Below, in pieces: positions 27,749-35,633 of a DNA stretch of 45,218 nucleotides (position 1 is its first letter; each line of letters starts with the position of its first letter). Source of the DNA: Deltaproteobacteria bacterium (GTDB lineage Bacteria; Desulfobacterota; Desulfobacteria; Desulfobacterales; UBA5852); the NCBI GenBank assembly GCA_020444045.1, contig JAHLLS010000033.1, positions 1 to 45,218 on the forward strand, given 5' to 3'. The translations under genes and the position numbers were made by a program. Under the pieces are notes generated by a model. That model saw only the letters and a list, made by a program, of their open reading frames with translations. It was not told the origin of the DNA and searched no databases.

Positions 27749-28297
27749 TCTTCCCTCTCCTAATAATCGCTCGCAAATAATTAGAGAAGCTTATTTAAAA
27801 CAATAGATGATCAGCATTTTATGGTGTTGTCATCCCTTTCTTTCTAAAAGCCCGCCTTTCTTTTGTCAAATAATGATAGTTGGGTTGCCGATTTCCCTGA
27901 TGGCAATTTCGCGATGATCATGGATAATAAATCTGACCTGCGCTTCGCCATGCCGGCTCCAGTGAGAGAGCAACCTCGTCCGGTCGTTGAAGCTATCCTT
28001 TCAGATCCGCGCCATCACCCACAGTCAAATTTCGATAGCGCTATGAAGATTCGCCTCACAACAGCCACATATGCGGGTGCCTGTGGATTAGATATTGTAA
28101 TGCGGGCCTCGGTGGTTTATCGATCAGCGCTTTTATAAGTATTGGTGCAAGGAATCGGACGGATAGCCCGTACATTTCATGAATTTTTTCTACGCCATAA
28201 ATTTTATGCAAATATTCAGTGGTATAAAAGCTATTCGGGGTATCATTTTCAGGTGACACATTGTACCCTTGGCCGATTTCCAAAATTATGGACAATA
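27749..28297. other. Non-coding part of the island
   Basis: About 550 bases with no recognised gene. Frames of 91 codons at 27863-28138 (plus) and 79 codons at 28056-28295 (minus) overlap each other, lack ribosome sites and resemble no family known to me. They may be decayed gene remnants. Confidence 0.4.
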
Positions 28298-28412
28298 TTT
28301 CACCCTGCGGGCGCGCCCGAGATGCCCATTGGCCGCGTTATCAGGCGCTTGCGGTAGCAGGCGTACAGTGGCGCCACTGATGCCTTGCCAATGAACATCT
28401 CGAACACGTGAA
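28298..28412. repeat. Palindromic element inside the island
   Basis: CGAGATGCCCATTGGC (28318-28333) and GCCAATGAACATCTCG (28387-28402) are complementary at 14 of 16 positions, with flanking TTTCAC/GTGAAA extending the pairing to 28298-28412. The centre holds the perfect palindrome CAGTGGCGCCACTG. It lies downstream of hipA. Confidence 0.6.
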
Positions 28413-28479
28413 ACGTCCGGGCTAACGTCCCCTTTTTTTGGCAGGAGACTATCTGCGGTAAGTTGGACAAACGTCTCCT

Positions 28480-29706
28480 TTAGGTTTCCGTTAGTTTCAA
28501 TCTTCGACCGATATCATTACCAATACTGACAGCATCCTTCTCCGGCACATTATATTCACTGAAAACTTCAGACCATTTTGATACCGCTGCGTGTATCTCC
28601 GTAATGACTTCCATTGCTTGTTGGCGTCTTTTTATCCCAAAATGCTTCGCCTCGACGAGAAGCGTTTCAGCATTCGGCGGCAGGGTATCCATGCCGATTC
28701 GGAGAACGTGTTCCTGATTGAAGCCGATGTTCGGCAGCAAATCGAAGGCGGGACTCAGGCGCCAGCCAGCGTCATCATGCAGCATGATAAAGTTTTTCAG
28801 ATGATCGTCGGTATTGCCGATCATGATGTTGAACATCATCTGCCTGTAGAGCCTATGCAGATCATTTCCCGGTTGTGAAGAAATGTGTTTTATAACCTCT
28901 GCCAGTTCCCTGTATCCTGCATTATAATAGCCATCGGCCTTGAGCAGCGTCTGCATGCTGATCAAGTGATTGCGTCCACCGGCAGCGTTGATGTCGAAAC
29001 GTTTCACCAGTAAGCATTTTTTCGTCGTGCCCAACGCAAAGATTTTGGTGTCGGCTGTTTCGATTCCTGCCTGCCGACCCAACGCCATCGCCGCTGCCTC
29101 AAGGCTTACGACGTCCAATCGATCCCTGGTGCTGGCAAACTTTGCCAGGTATGCCCCGTTATCATCCTCCACAAGGGCCTTCGGTCGGGCACCACCCGGC
29201 GAACTGCCTGCCTGGAACAAAAGTGAAAGCTCATTGTCATCCGCAGTTGCGGGCTCCTGTTCGAATTTTTGCGCAAGCAATGCCAGTTCCTTTAGATGGC
29301 GGCAGGAAACGCCGGTTGGTTTTGGTTCCGGCCTACCTTCCTCCACGTAGCTCAAAGCCCCCAGGCCCTGGTTGCCCAGCAACCGTAATAGATTTGGAAC
29401 GCGTTGCGCATTGCGGCTCAATTTGTGGCGGCGAATCATGAGCCGCCGACCCCAATCATCCGGCAAGCTGTCTTCGAAAACGCCATGAACACCTTCACGC
29501 GGCCGATCGGCATCAAAGATTTCCATGGATAAAGACAAGTTCAGGGGATCAAGCGGGAAGGCTTGCGGATGTTCCAGGTATTCGATTGCGTATCGAAACT
29601 GTCCCTGCAATCCCCCTCTGAGGGGATCGGGGTCACTAACAATCAGGGCGCCTGCCATGATACTTTCTCCGGATGGCAGGGTCAGCCAGACCTCAAGTCG
29701 AATCAT
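28480..29706 (-). CDS. hipA: HipA-family serine/threonine kinase toxin
   Basis: Toxin kinase of a type II HipBA module, 408 residues. The best-studied HipA phosphorylates glutamyl-tRNA synthetase and causes growth arrest. Seen are the HipA N-subdomain (FEDSLPDDWGRRLM), the Gly-rich ATP loop GSSPGGARPKALV, the catalytic loop NIMIGNTDDHLKNF and the metal-binding LSPAFDLLP. All key residues appear intact. Its ATG overlaps the TGA of the upstream hipB-like gene (ATGA), as in other HipBA operons. Both lie in the island. Confidence 0.92.
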   Translation of the reverse strand: MIRLEVWLTLPSGESIMAGALIVSDPDPLRGGLQGQFRYAIEYLEHPQAFPLDPLNLSLSMEIFDADRPREGVHGVFEDSLPDDWGRRLMIRRHKLSRNAQRVPNLLRLLGNQGLGALSYVEEGRPEPKPTGVSCRHLKELALLAQKFEQEPATADDNELSLLFQAGSSPGGARPKALVEDDNGAYLAKFASTRDRLDVVSLEAAAMALGRQAGIETADTKIFALGTTKKCLLVKRFDINAAGGRNHLISMQTLLKADGYYNAGYRELAEVIKHISSQPGNDLHRLYRQMMFNIMIGNTDDHLKNFIMLHDDAGWRLSPAFDLLPNIGFNQEHVLRIGMDTLPPNAETLLVEAKHFGIKRRQQAMEVITEIHAAVSKWSEVFSEYNVPEKDAVSIGNDIGRRLKLTET

Positions 29707-30017
29707 GTCTTACGCTTTCGTTTACCACCGGCCCGTTGCCGCTTACTGCTTTTTTTCTCGAATTTAGCAAACAGGTCTTCCTTCTCGGCCAGCACATCTT
29801 TCCAATCTTCGAGTCGGCCGAGAATGCTGCTGGCTGCCAACCAGTTGCCGATAGGGGTCTGTGGAGAGCCCTTTTCCATCTTGCTGTAGGACTGACGGGT
29901 CAGGCCAAGCCGCTGAGCGAAAAGTTCCTGGCTCTCGTTCCGAACCAGACGCGCATTTTTTAATCGTTGTCCCAACTGCTTTAAAAGAGATTCAATATCA
30001 ATATTTTTGTTAATCAT
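29703..30017 (-). CDS. hipB: HipB-like XRE antitoxin
   Basis: Antitoxin and autorepressor of 104 residues. A helix-turn-helix (LKNARLVRNESQELFAQRLG, QSYSKMEKG) is followed by a basic Lys/Arg-rich tail. ATG 30017 is favoured; a GTG at 30026 is in frame. The start codon lies within a palindrome GTTAAT-N4-ATTAAC that is a good candidate operator, so binding would block both transcription and translation. It precedes hipA with a 4-base overlap. Confidence 0.88.
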   Translation of the reverse strand: MINKNIDIESLLKQLGQRLKNARLVRNESQELFAQRLGLTRQSYSKMEKGSPQTPIGNWLAASSILGRLEDWKDVLAEKEDLFAKFEKKSSKRQRAGGKRKRKT

Positions 30018-30024
30018 AATTAAC
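30009..30024 (-). promoter_or_regulatory. Candidate HipB operator
   Basis: Perfect palindrome GTTAAT-CATA-ATTAAC overlapping the hipB start codon. A second, partial copy of the half-site (ATGTTAATTATT) lies about 25 bases further upstream. Confidence 0.55.
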
Positions 30025-30075
30025 ACTATATCATCTATATGTTTTTAATGTTAATTATTTATTACTTTATATTGT

Positions 30076-30384
30076 ATGGGATGTCAACGACAACAGCGAA
30101 TCAATCAGGTCATTGTCACCGCTACCCAAGCGGTGGACACAGCCCGGCAGCTTGTTGATCTAGATAGTCTTGTGCTGAGTTGCGTTGCTCAGGTTCCATA
30201 CAATGAACCAAATCCTGCCCTTAAGGCGGATGTCGACGGATATATCCTTGAGCTGTTGGATAGGTGCTTAAAAGTGGCATCGCAGATTACCGGATATTCA
30301 GTAAATATGCGGCCAACCGCTGCAAACCGTCGTGGTTGTAATGCGTGCCGCAAATTCGACTCCCGCCGCCGCCACCATTTTTAA
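30076..30384 (+). CDS. Doubtful 102-codon open frame at the right end of the island
   Basis: An open frame beginning at ATG 30076, divergent from hipB, and running through the right att site, so its last residues (FDSRRRHHF) are read from the att repeat. It has no clear ribosome site and matches no family known to me. Codon 14-75 (VTATQAVDTARQLVDLD, ILELLDRCLKVASQIT) has amphipathic helical character. It could be a small gene truncated by island insertion or a chance frame. Confidence 0.3.
   Translation: MGCQRQQRINQVIVTATQAVDTARQLVDLDSLVLSCVAQVPYNEPNPALKADVDGYILELLDRCLKVASQITGYSVNMRPTAANRRGCNACRKFDSRRRHHF
30355..30382 (+). repeat. Right attachment site (att), displaced ssrA 3' end
   Basis: TTCGACTCCCGCCGCC-G-CCACCATTTTT repeats the ssrA 3' end at 24490-24517 with one mismatch. 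The mismatch falls in the acceptor strand: G here would face a G of the 5' strand, whereas the copy joined to ssrA has T and forms a G-U pair. Confidence 0.88.
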
Positions 30385-30408
30385 ACAGAATTTACTTGCG
30401 GATCAAAG

Positions 30409-30438
30409 GGATTACCTGTTTAAGGTAATCCTTTTATT
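30409..30438 (+). terminator. Rho-independent terminator, probably the original ssrA terminator
   Basis: GGATTACC (30409-30416), loop TGTTTAA, GGTAATCC (30424-30431), then TTTTATT. It follows the right att site by 27 bases, the distance expected for an ssrA terminator, and no other gene ends nearby on this strand. Insertion of the island would have moved it 5.9 kb away from ssrA. Confidence 0.85.
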
Positions 30439-30515
30439 CGTTACGGGGTACGAGTGAAACCGGCCCTATCCGATTGGTTTGGACGCAGCAGGGACAGATG
30501 GGGCCCCAACGGTTC

Positions 30516-31874
30516 ATGAAAGACCGCGCCACGAGTTACAAAGCATTGTTTTCGGTAAGCCTGCCCCTGGTGCTTTCCATGGCTGCCACGACCGTCATGG
30601 AATTTACCGACCGGGTTTTCCTGTCTAATTATGCCATCGATGCCATTGCGGCCGCCATGCCGGCGGGTATCGCCGCCTTTCTTATCCTGACCTTTTTTAC
30701 GGGCGTCACCACCTATCTGAATGTATTCGTGGCTCAGTACACGGGCGCCGGATCTTCACGGCGCATCGGCCCCTGCATCTGGCAAGGCATCTACTTTTCG
30801 ATAATGGCGGCGGTTGTCCTGGCGGGGTTGTCCTTTGCGGCCCATCCAATTTTCCAGCTGGGCGGGCATCCGCCGGAGGTGCAAAAGCTGGAGCGGATCT
30901 ATTTCCGGGTCCTATGCCTGGGCGGCGGGTTCAACGTGCTGGGCACCTGCCTGGCCAGCTTTTTTACAGGCAGGGGCAAAACGCGGCCGGTGATGCTGAT
31001 CAATATAATCGGTATGACCTTCAATATCCCCCTGGACTACGCCCTGATCAACGGCGTGTGGTTTTTCCCGGAAATGGGGATTCAGGGGGCCGGCATTGCC
31101 ACGGTGTGTTCCTGGGCCCTGATCGCCCTGATCTTTGCCTGGCTGATTTTCGATCGCAGCAACGAGCGCCGTTACGGCATGCTGTCCGGCCGTGCTTTTG
31201 ATGGGGAACTGTTTTGGCGCATCATCCGCAAGGGCGTACCGGCCGCGCTGCAATTCACCATGGATGTGCTGGCATTTACTTTCTTTGTCTTCTGGGTGGG
31301 TCGACTGGGAAAAATCGAACTGGCTGTCAGCAATATCGCGCTTTCAATCCAGTCCATCGCCTTCATGCCGGCCTTCGGCTTTTCCATGGGGTTGTCCACC
31401 CTGGTGGGTCAATCCCTGGGACGCAATGACGTGGAAAGCGCGCTCCGGTTCACCAAGCAAACCATCACCATTCTGCTGGCCTATACGCTGCTGATAGGTC
31501 TGCTCTTCATTCTGGCGCCCCAGTGGCTTCTCAGCATTTTCATCCAGACCGGCAGGGAAGGCGCCTATTTCCGGCAGTTGCTGGAAATAGGCACCGTCGT
31601 GATGCGGATCATGGCCTTGTTCATCTGTTTCGACGCCATGTATTTTGCATTTATCGGAGCATTGAAAGGCGCCGGCGACACGCGCTTCATCATGTGGAGC
31701 ATCGGGTTGGCAACGCTTATCGTGATGGTTTTACCGTTGACCATCATTGGCGAATACACGGAATGGGGACTCTTCGCCAGCTGGATCGTATTGACTCTCT
31801 ACGTGATCACGCTTTTCTCGATTTCCTTTTTACGGTTCCGGCAGGGTAAATGGAAAACGATTCGCGTCATATAG
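30516..31874 (+). CDS. MATE-family multidrug/cation efflux transporter
   Basis: Inner-membrane antiporter of 452 residues with about twelve hydrophobic spans in two homologous halves. It has the N-terminal VSLPLVLSMAATTVMEFTDRVFLSNY and the mid-protein restart GVPAALQFTMDVLAFTFFVFWVGRLG, both typical of MATE proteins. The start is uncertain: ATG 30516 gives the usual N-terminal length, ATG 30498 has a better AGGGA site. It lies just outside the island. Substrate unknown. Confidence 0.9.
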   Translation: MKDRATSYKALFSVSLPLVLSMAATTVMEFTDRVFLSNYAIDAIAAAMPAGIAAFLILTFFTGVTTYLNVFVAQYTGAGSSRRIGPCIWQGIYFSIMAAVVLAGLSFAAHPIFQLGGHPPEVQKLERIYFRVLCLGGGFNVLGTCLASFFTGRGKTRPVMLINIIGMTFNIPLDYALINGVWFFPEMGIQGAGIATVCSWALIALIFAWLIFDRSNERRYGMLSGRAFDGELFWRIIRKGVPAALQFTMDVLAFTFFVFWVGRLGKIELAVSNIALSIQSIAFMPAFGFSMGLSTLVGQSLGRNDVESALRFTKQTITILLAYTLLIGLLFILAPQWLLSIFIQTGREGAYFRQLLEIGTVVMRIMALFICFDAMYFAFIGALKGAGDTRFIMWSIGLATLIVMVLPLTIIGEYTEWGLFASWIVLTLYVITLFSISFLRFRQGKWKTIRVI

Positions 31875-31881
31875 CGGGTCG

Positions 31882-31953
31882 ATGGCCGGCCAACTTGCGG
31901 AGTGAATGGGACCGCGCCTGCTCTGCACCTTCGGCATGGTCATGACGCTCCCC
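31882..31953 (+). pseudogene. Remnant of an EmrB/QacA-type MFS transporter gene
   Basis: The frame reads MAGQLAE, stop (TGA 31903-31905), then MGPRLLCTFGMVMTLP. The intact MFS gene of this window encodes LAGMLSDRMGSRLLCTVGM at the same motif, and the DNA is also similar (CGCGCCTGCTCTGCACC is shared). About 70 bases are left between the MATE stop and the HMG-CoA lyase 3' end. Confidence 0.6.
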
Positions 31954-31965
31954 TTTAGGATCTCA

Positions 31966-32901
31966 TCAGGAGGCGACCCCCCGTTGGCAGCAACCATTGC
32001 CGGTAAAGTGTTCACATACCGCACAGGCCTGGGAGTCTTTGTCCGGCTGGCTTCGCCGATCATCCCGTAAAAACGCATCCAGGATGCGACTGGCGCGGTT
32101 TAGTTTTTCAATATCGACCGGCACTGCGGCGCCCTTGCCCACCAGGGCGGCCACCACGGCCTCGGTCGCCACATTGCCTGTGGCCCCCGGGGCAAAGGGG
32201 CAGCCGCCAATGCCCCCGACACTCGCATCAAAAATCCGAATACCGTACTCCCAGGACGTCAAGGTGTTCACGACACCTCTGCCATAGGTGTCGTGAAAGT
32301 GAACGGCAATGCGATCGGCCGGAATCTTCGGCAAGAGTCTATCGAGGAGGCGGGCGACCTCCGAGGGCGTGGCCTTGCCGATGGTGTCGGAAATCGATAC
32401 TTCATCGACCCCAATGCCAACAAGCCTTTCCGCCACAGCCACGGCCGCCTCCGGCGCGATTTTTCCTTCGAAGGCGCACCAGAACGCCGTCGAAAGGTAT
32501 CCCCGCACAGGGATTCCCGCCTGGAGGGCCCGTTTTACAACCGGCTGTAAGCGCTTAAGGGAGCCCGCTATGGACGTATTGATATTCCGACGGTTGAACG
32601 TTTCACTGGCGGCCGTGAAGACGGAGACTTTGTCAACCCCGGCGGCAAACGCACGGTCCAGACCGTGCTGATTAGGCACAAGGGCCGAATACGTCACTTG
32701 GTTTTCCCGGCGAATGCGTTGGAAAACCTCCGCAGCGTCTCCCAGCTGGGGCACCTTGCGAGGCGAAACAAAGGCGCTGACTTCAATTTCGCTGACCCCG
32801 CTCGACGAAAGGGCATCCACAAAAGCCACCTTAGCCGCGGTGGGAACCGTGGCGGTTTCGTTTTGCAACCCGTCCCGGGGGCTTACTTCAACTATTTTCA
32901 T
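31966..32901 (-). CDS. Hydroxymethylglutaryl-CoA lyase
   Basis: Cleaves 3-hydroxy-3-methylglutaryl-CoA to acetoacetate and acetyl-CoA, the last step of leucine degradation. A 311-residue DRE-TIM barrel: the catalytic EVSPRDGLQNE with Arg-Asp for metal and substrate, SAFVSPRKVPQ, the metal-binding HFHDTYGRG, and the active-site Cys loop GGIGGCPFAPGATGNVATE. ATG 32901 is chosen because GGGAGG is 10 bases upstream; ATG 32910 would be only one base from it. The C-terminus carries an unusual Cys-rich tail (CAVCEHFTGNGCCQRG). It stands alone, without methylcrotonyl-CoA carboxylase genes. Confidence 0.92.
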   Translation of the reverse strand: MKIVEVSPRDGLQNETATVPTAAKVAFVDALSSSGVSEIEVSAFVSPRKVPQLGDAAEVFQRIRRENQVTYSALVPNQHGLDRAFAAGVDKVSVFTAASETFNRRNINTSIAGSLKRLQPVVKRALQAGIPVRGYLSTAFWCAFEGKIAPEAAVAVAERLVGIGVDEVSISDTIGKATPSEVARLLDRLLPKIPADRIAVHFHDTYGRGVVNTLTSWEYGIRIFDASVGGIGGCPFAPGATGNVATEAVVAALVGKGAAVPVDIEKLNRASRILDAFLRDDRRSQPDKDSQACAVCEHFTGNGCCQRGVAS

Positions 32902-33233
32902 CGGTGGCATGCCTCCCGGCCAATATCGATGGTGGCATCCATCGGCTTATGATTGCCTTTCCATCGTCAAGACCATTTCACAGCGACTTCCAAACCCACG
33001 TTCAAACTCGTGGGGCGCGGGGTGAAGCGGCATTGCCGTCCGGCAGCGAGCGCATAAGCCTGCCGTTTGATTCGTCGGTGAAGCCATACCGCAAACCGTC
33101 CGGACACTGGCGGACAGCATTTACCCGCTTGCCGATACGCAGAATGGAGTGAGGCTCCTCCTGCATATCAGGTGGCCTCAGATAGCCCCCTTGAAAGGGG
33201 CTTGAAAAAGATTCTTGAATGTATGGTTTTTTA
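32902..33233. other. Intergenic region upstream of HMG-CoA lyase
   Basis: No credible gene. A short hairpin AGCCCC-CTTGAA-GGGGCT-like sequence lies near 33184-33202. The structured repeat copy 3 follows at 33234. Confidence 0.4.
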
Positions 33234-33413
33234 TTTCCCTTTGTCCCGCGCTGAGCATCGACGAGGTGGACGGAAATAAGCGCGCGGACTGTTTGAGCCC
33301 GCTTATAGCGGGCGAGTTTCCGCGTGCTCCGGCCGCAACGGCGACGCGCAGGATAAAGCGGGACACGGGCGTGTTCTTTTGCTTCGTTTTCTGTCACGCG
33401 ACAGAAAATGAAG
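33234..33413 (+). repeat. Structured dispersed repeat, copy 3
   Basis: Same architecture as the copies at 3520 and 4934. Hairpin 1 pairs AGCGCGCGGA (33279-33288) with TCCGCGTGCT (33319-33328). The linker is GACGCGCAGGATAAAGCGG. Hairpin 2 pairs 33382-33394 with 33401-33413, loop CACGCG. Its outermost pair is C-G where copies 1 and 2 have G-C. It lies between HMG-CoA lyase and a dihydroorotate dehydrogenase-like gene, both on the minus strand. Confidence 0.8.
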
Positions 33414-33491
33414 AAATTATTTCAGAAAAGCGCCCTGGATCGGTCAAACCGTTCCAGATACTCCACCAAAGACGGAGGGTTTAGGATAAAC

Positions 33492-34484
33492 CTATGTCAC
33501 ATCCTTATCGCCACCGAAATAGCGCATAAACTGGGCCCGCTCGTAGACGGCCGGATTGCTCGATTTCTCCTGACTCATGCGGCCGCGAAAATCGTCCAGC
33601 GAATTGAAACCGTGCTTCTGCATCCATGCCTTGAGACTGTCAAGCATGGTTTCGATATGCGCCGGCCCTTTTTGATAGAGACTTGATGCCGTCTGAACAG
33701 CTTTGGCACCCGCCAGAAGCTGTTTGATCAGGGCCGGCCCGTCATGCACGCCGGTGGAAGCGGCCAGGTCGCAGTCAACCTTCTGGGCCATGATGGCAAT
33801 CCAGCGCAGGGAAAGGGCCAACTCGGCCGGTGTGCTGAAAACAAAAGACGGTTTGACCTTGAAGGCGTCGATATCGATGTCCGGGCTGAAAAAGCGGTTG
33901 AAAAGCACCAGACCGGCAATCCCCGTGCGCGACAGGCGCTGGATCATAGGGCCCAGATTGGAGAAGTAAGCGCTGATTTTCAAGGCCACCGGGATAGATG
34001 CGGTCGCCACGATTTTGTCGACGATCTCGAAGTAGGCCTCTTCCTGTTCGCGTGCCGATCGCTCGAAATCCGAGGGCAGGAAAAACATGTTCAATTCCAG
34101 GGCATCCGCCCCGGCCGTTTCCAGCCGCTTGGCAAAAGCGGTCCACTCATGGGAATAAAGGCAGTTGATGCTGGCGATGACCGGGATATCCACCGCTTTT
34201 TTGGCGCCCTCGATCAACGTCATGTAGCGTTTGAGCTTTTCCCCCTTGAGGTGAAAGTCGTAGTAGTCAAATTGATCCAGGTTCACACCGTCAGCTTCCG
34301 CCTCCTTGAGGATATCTTCCTGTTCGAAATAAATCTCTTCCTCGAAGAGGGACTTGAGCACGACCGCGCCGGCACCGTGATCCGCCATGGTTTTGATCTT
34401 GTCGACCGATCCGGTCAATCCGGAACTGCCGGCAATCAAGGGACTGTTGAGTTTCAAGCCTAAATAAGTCGTCGAAATGTCCAT
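33492..34484 (-). CDS. Dihydroorotate dehydrogenase-like flavoprotein
   Basis: A 330-residue TIM barrel of the PyrD-like family annotated as dihydroorotate dehydrogenase-like protein. Seen are the N-terminal YLGLKLNSPLIAGSSGLTG, a flavin-contacting VLKSLFEEEI, the central VPVIASINC, VALKISAYFSN and the C-terminal SLRWIAIMAQ plus STGVHDG phosphate-binding region. The usual catalytic Ser/Cys loop of true PyrD is not obvious, so a role in pyrimidine synthesis is doubtful. GGAG precedes ATG 34484. It is an isolated gene. Confidence 0.82.
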   Translation of the reverse strand: MDISTTYLGLKLNSPLIAGSSGLTGSVDKIKTMADHGAGAVVLKSLFEEEIYFEQEDILKEAEADGVNLDQFDYYDFHLKGEKLKRYMTLIEGAKKAVDIPVIASINCLYSHEWTAFAKRLETAGADALELNMFFLPSDFERSAREQEEAYFEIVDKIVATASIPVALKISAYFSNLGPMIQRLSRTGIAGLVLFNRFFSPDIDIDAFKVKPSFVFSTPAELALSLRWIAIMAQKVDCDLAASTGVHDGPALIKQLLAGAKAVQTASSLYQKGPAHIETMLDSLKAWMQKHGFNSLDDFRGRMSQEKSSNPAVYERAQFMRYFGGDKDVT

Positions 34485-34847
34485 ACTGTTCTCCTCGTCC
34501 GGATAAACCGATGTTCGTACATAACGGTTATGGGTTTCGGAAATAATAGGCGTTGTGCCGCAACGCCCGGGCGGGCGGCCATATCATTGCCCGCGCTATT
34601 GCCGACCAGGGTGACGCCCAAAGGCACGCTTATGAATGAAATTTAAGTTTAATGATAAGAACGGGTCGACCAGGCTTCAAGGTGCATCCTTATATCGGTG
34701 TGTTGAAGGACGCCGGGGACAGGCATAAAAATGCTTTACCGCTTGGATATTATGGCGCGAGTGATTATTATAAAAAATAATCCGTTCGTTATCCCCTATC
34801 CATCTTGATTCGCTGCGGACTATCAGGGACTGCTCCGGAGGCTATCG
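34485..34847. other. Divergent intergenic region
   Basis: Separates two divergent genes and has no credible coding frame. AT-rich stretches at 34640-34670 and 34760-34800 probably contain the promoters of both sides. No clear operator is seen. Confidence 0.4.
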
Positions 34848-35627
34848 ATGATGGAATGCCACTGCCATCAACGAAGAAAACACGCCACCCGCCAACTTTG
34901 TTTCATCAGCTTGGCCGTCGTCCTGCTGTGGTCTGCAAGCATAGGGGCCACCTGGATTCGTGCCCAGGACTGGAAGGCCCTGCGCGAGGGTATGGTGGCG
35001 GAAATTCGCGCCGACGTCATCGCCACCCGCAGCTATATCGGCAAGGGGTCCCTGCAGCCCGAAGTCTTTGCCGTTCTGGGGCACGTCCCGCGGCACGAAT
35101 TCGTGCCGGCCGAAGTGCGCTCCGAGGCCTATGAAAATCGCCCTCTGCCCATCGGATTCGGGCAAACGATTTCCCAACCCTATATCGTGGCGCTCATGAC
35201 CGACCTGCTGGAGCCCGGCCCCGAAGACATAATCCTCGAGGTGGGCACCGGCTCCGGCTACCAGGCGGCGGTACTGGCCGAACTTGTCGGGCAGGTCCAC
35301 ACCATGGAAATCATCCCCGAACTGGCCCGCCAGGCCGAGAAGCGCTTCGCGCGCCTCGGGATTGCCAACATTCAGGTCCGGCAGAGCGATGGGTATTTCG
35401 GCTGGCCCGATGCGGGCCCCTTTGACGGCATCATCGTCACCGCCGCCGCCGATCACGTGCCCCCGTCCCTCGTGCGCCAGCTCAAGAATGGCGGGCGGAT
35501 GGTCATTCCGGTCGGACACCGCTTCAGTGTCCAGCAGTTGCTGCTCATCACGAAAGATAAAGATGGAAACCTGAAAACACGACAGATCCTGCCGGTACGC
35601 TTCGTTCCCCTGACCGGCGAGCACTGA
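34848..35627 (+). CDS. Protein-L-isoaspartate O-methyltransferase with N-terminal signal or anchor
   Basis: SAM-dependent repair enzyme that methylates isoaspartyl residues in damaged proteins, 259 residues. The catalytic domain is complete: RHEFVP, the substrate loop LPIGFGQTISQPYIVALM, the SAM motif ILEVGTGSGYQAAVLAEL and PVGHRFSVQQLLLI. It is preceded by about 30 residues with a basic start and a hydrophobic span (FISLAVVLLWSASIGA), so the enzyme is probably exported or membrane-anchored rather than cytosolic. GGAGG precedes ATG 34848. The gene for a membrane spermidine synthase-like protein begins 6 bases after it. Confidence 0.9.
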   Translation: MMECHCHQRRKHATRQLCFISLAVVLLWSASIGATWIRAQDWKALREGMVAEIRADVIATRSYIGKGSLQPEVFAVLGHVPRHEFVPAEVRSEAYENRPLPIGFGQTISQPYIVALMTDLLEPGPEDIILEVGTGSGYQAAVLAELVGQVHTMEIIPELARQAEKRFARLGIANIQVRQSDGYFGWPDAGPFDGIIVTAAADHVPPSLVRQLKNGGRMVIPVGHRFSVQQLLLITKDKDGNLKTRQILPVRFVPLTGEH

Positions 35628-35633
35628 TCCGGA

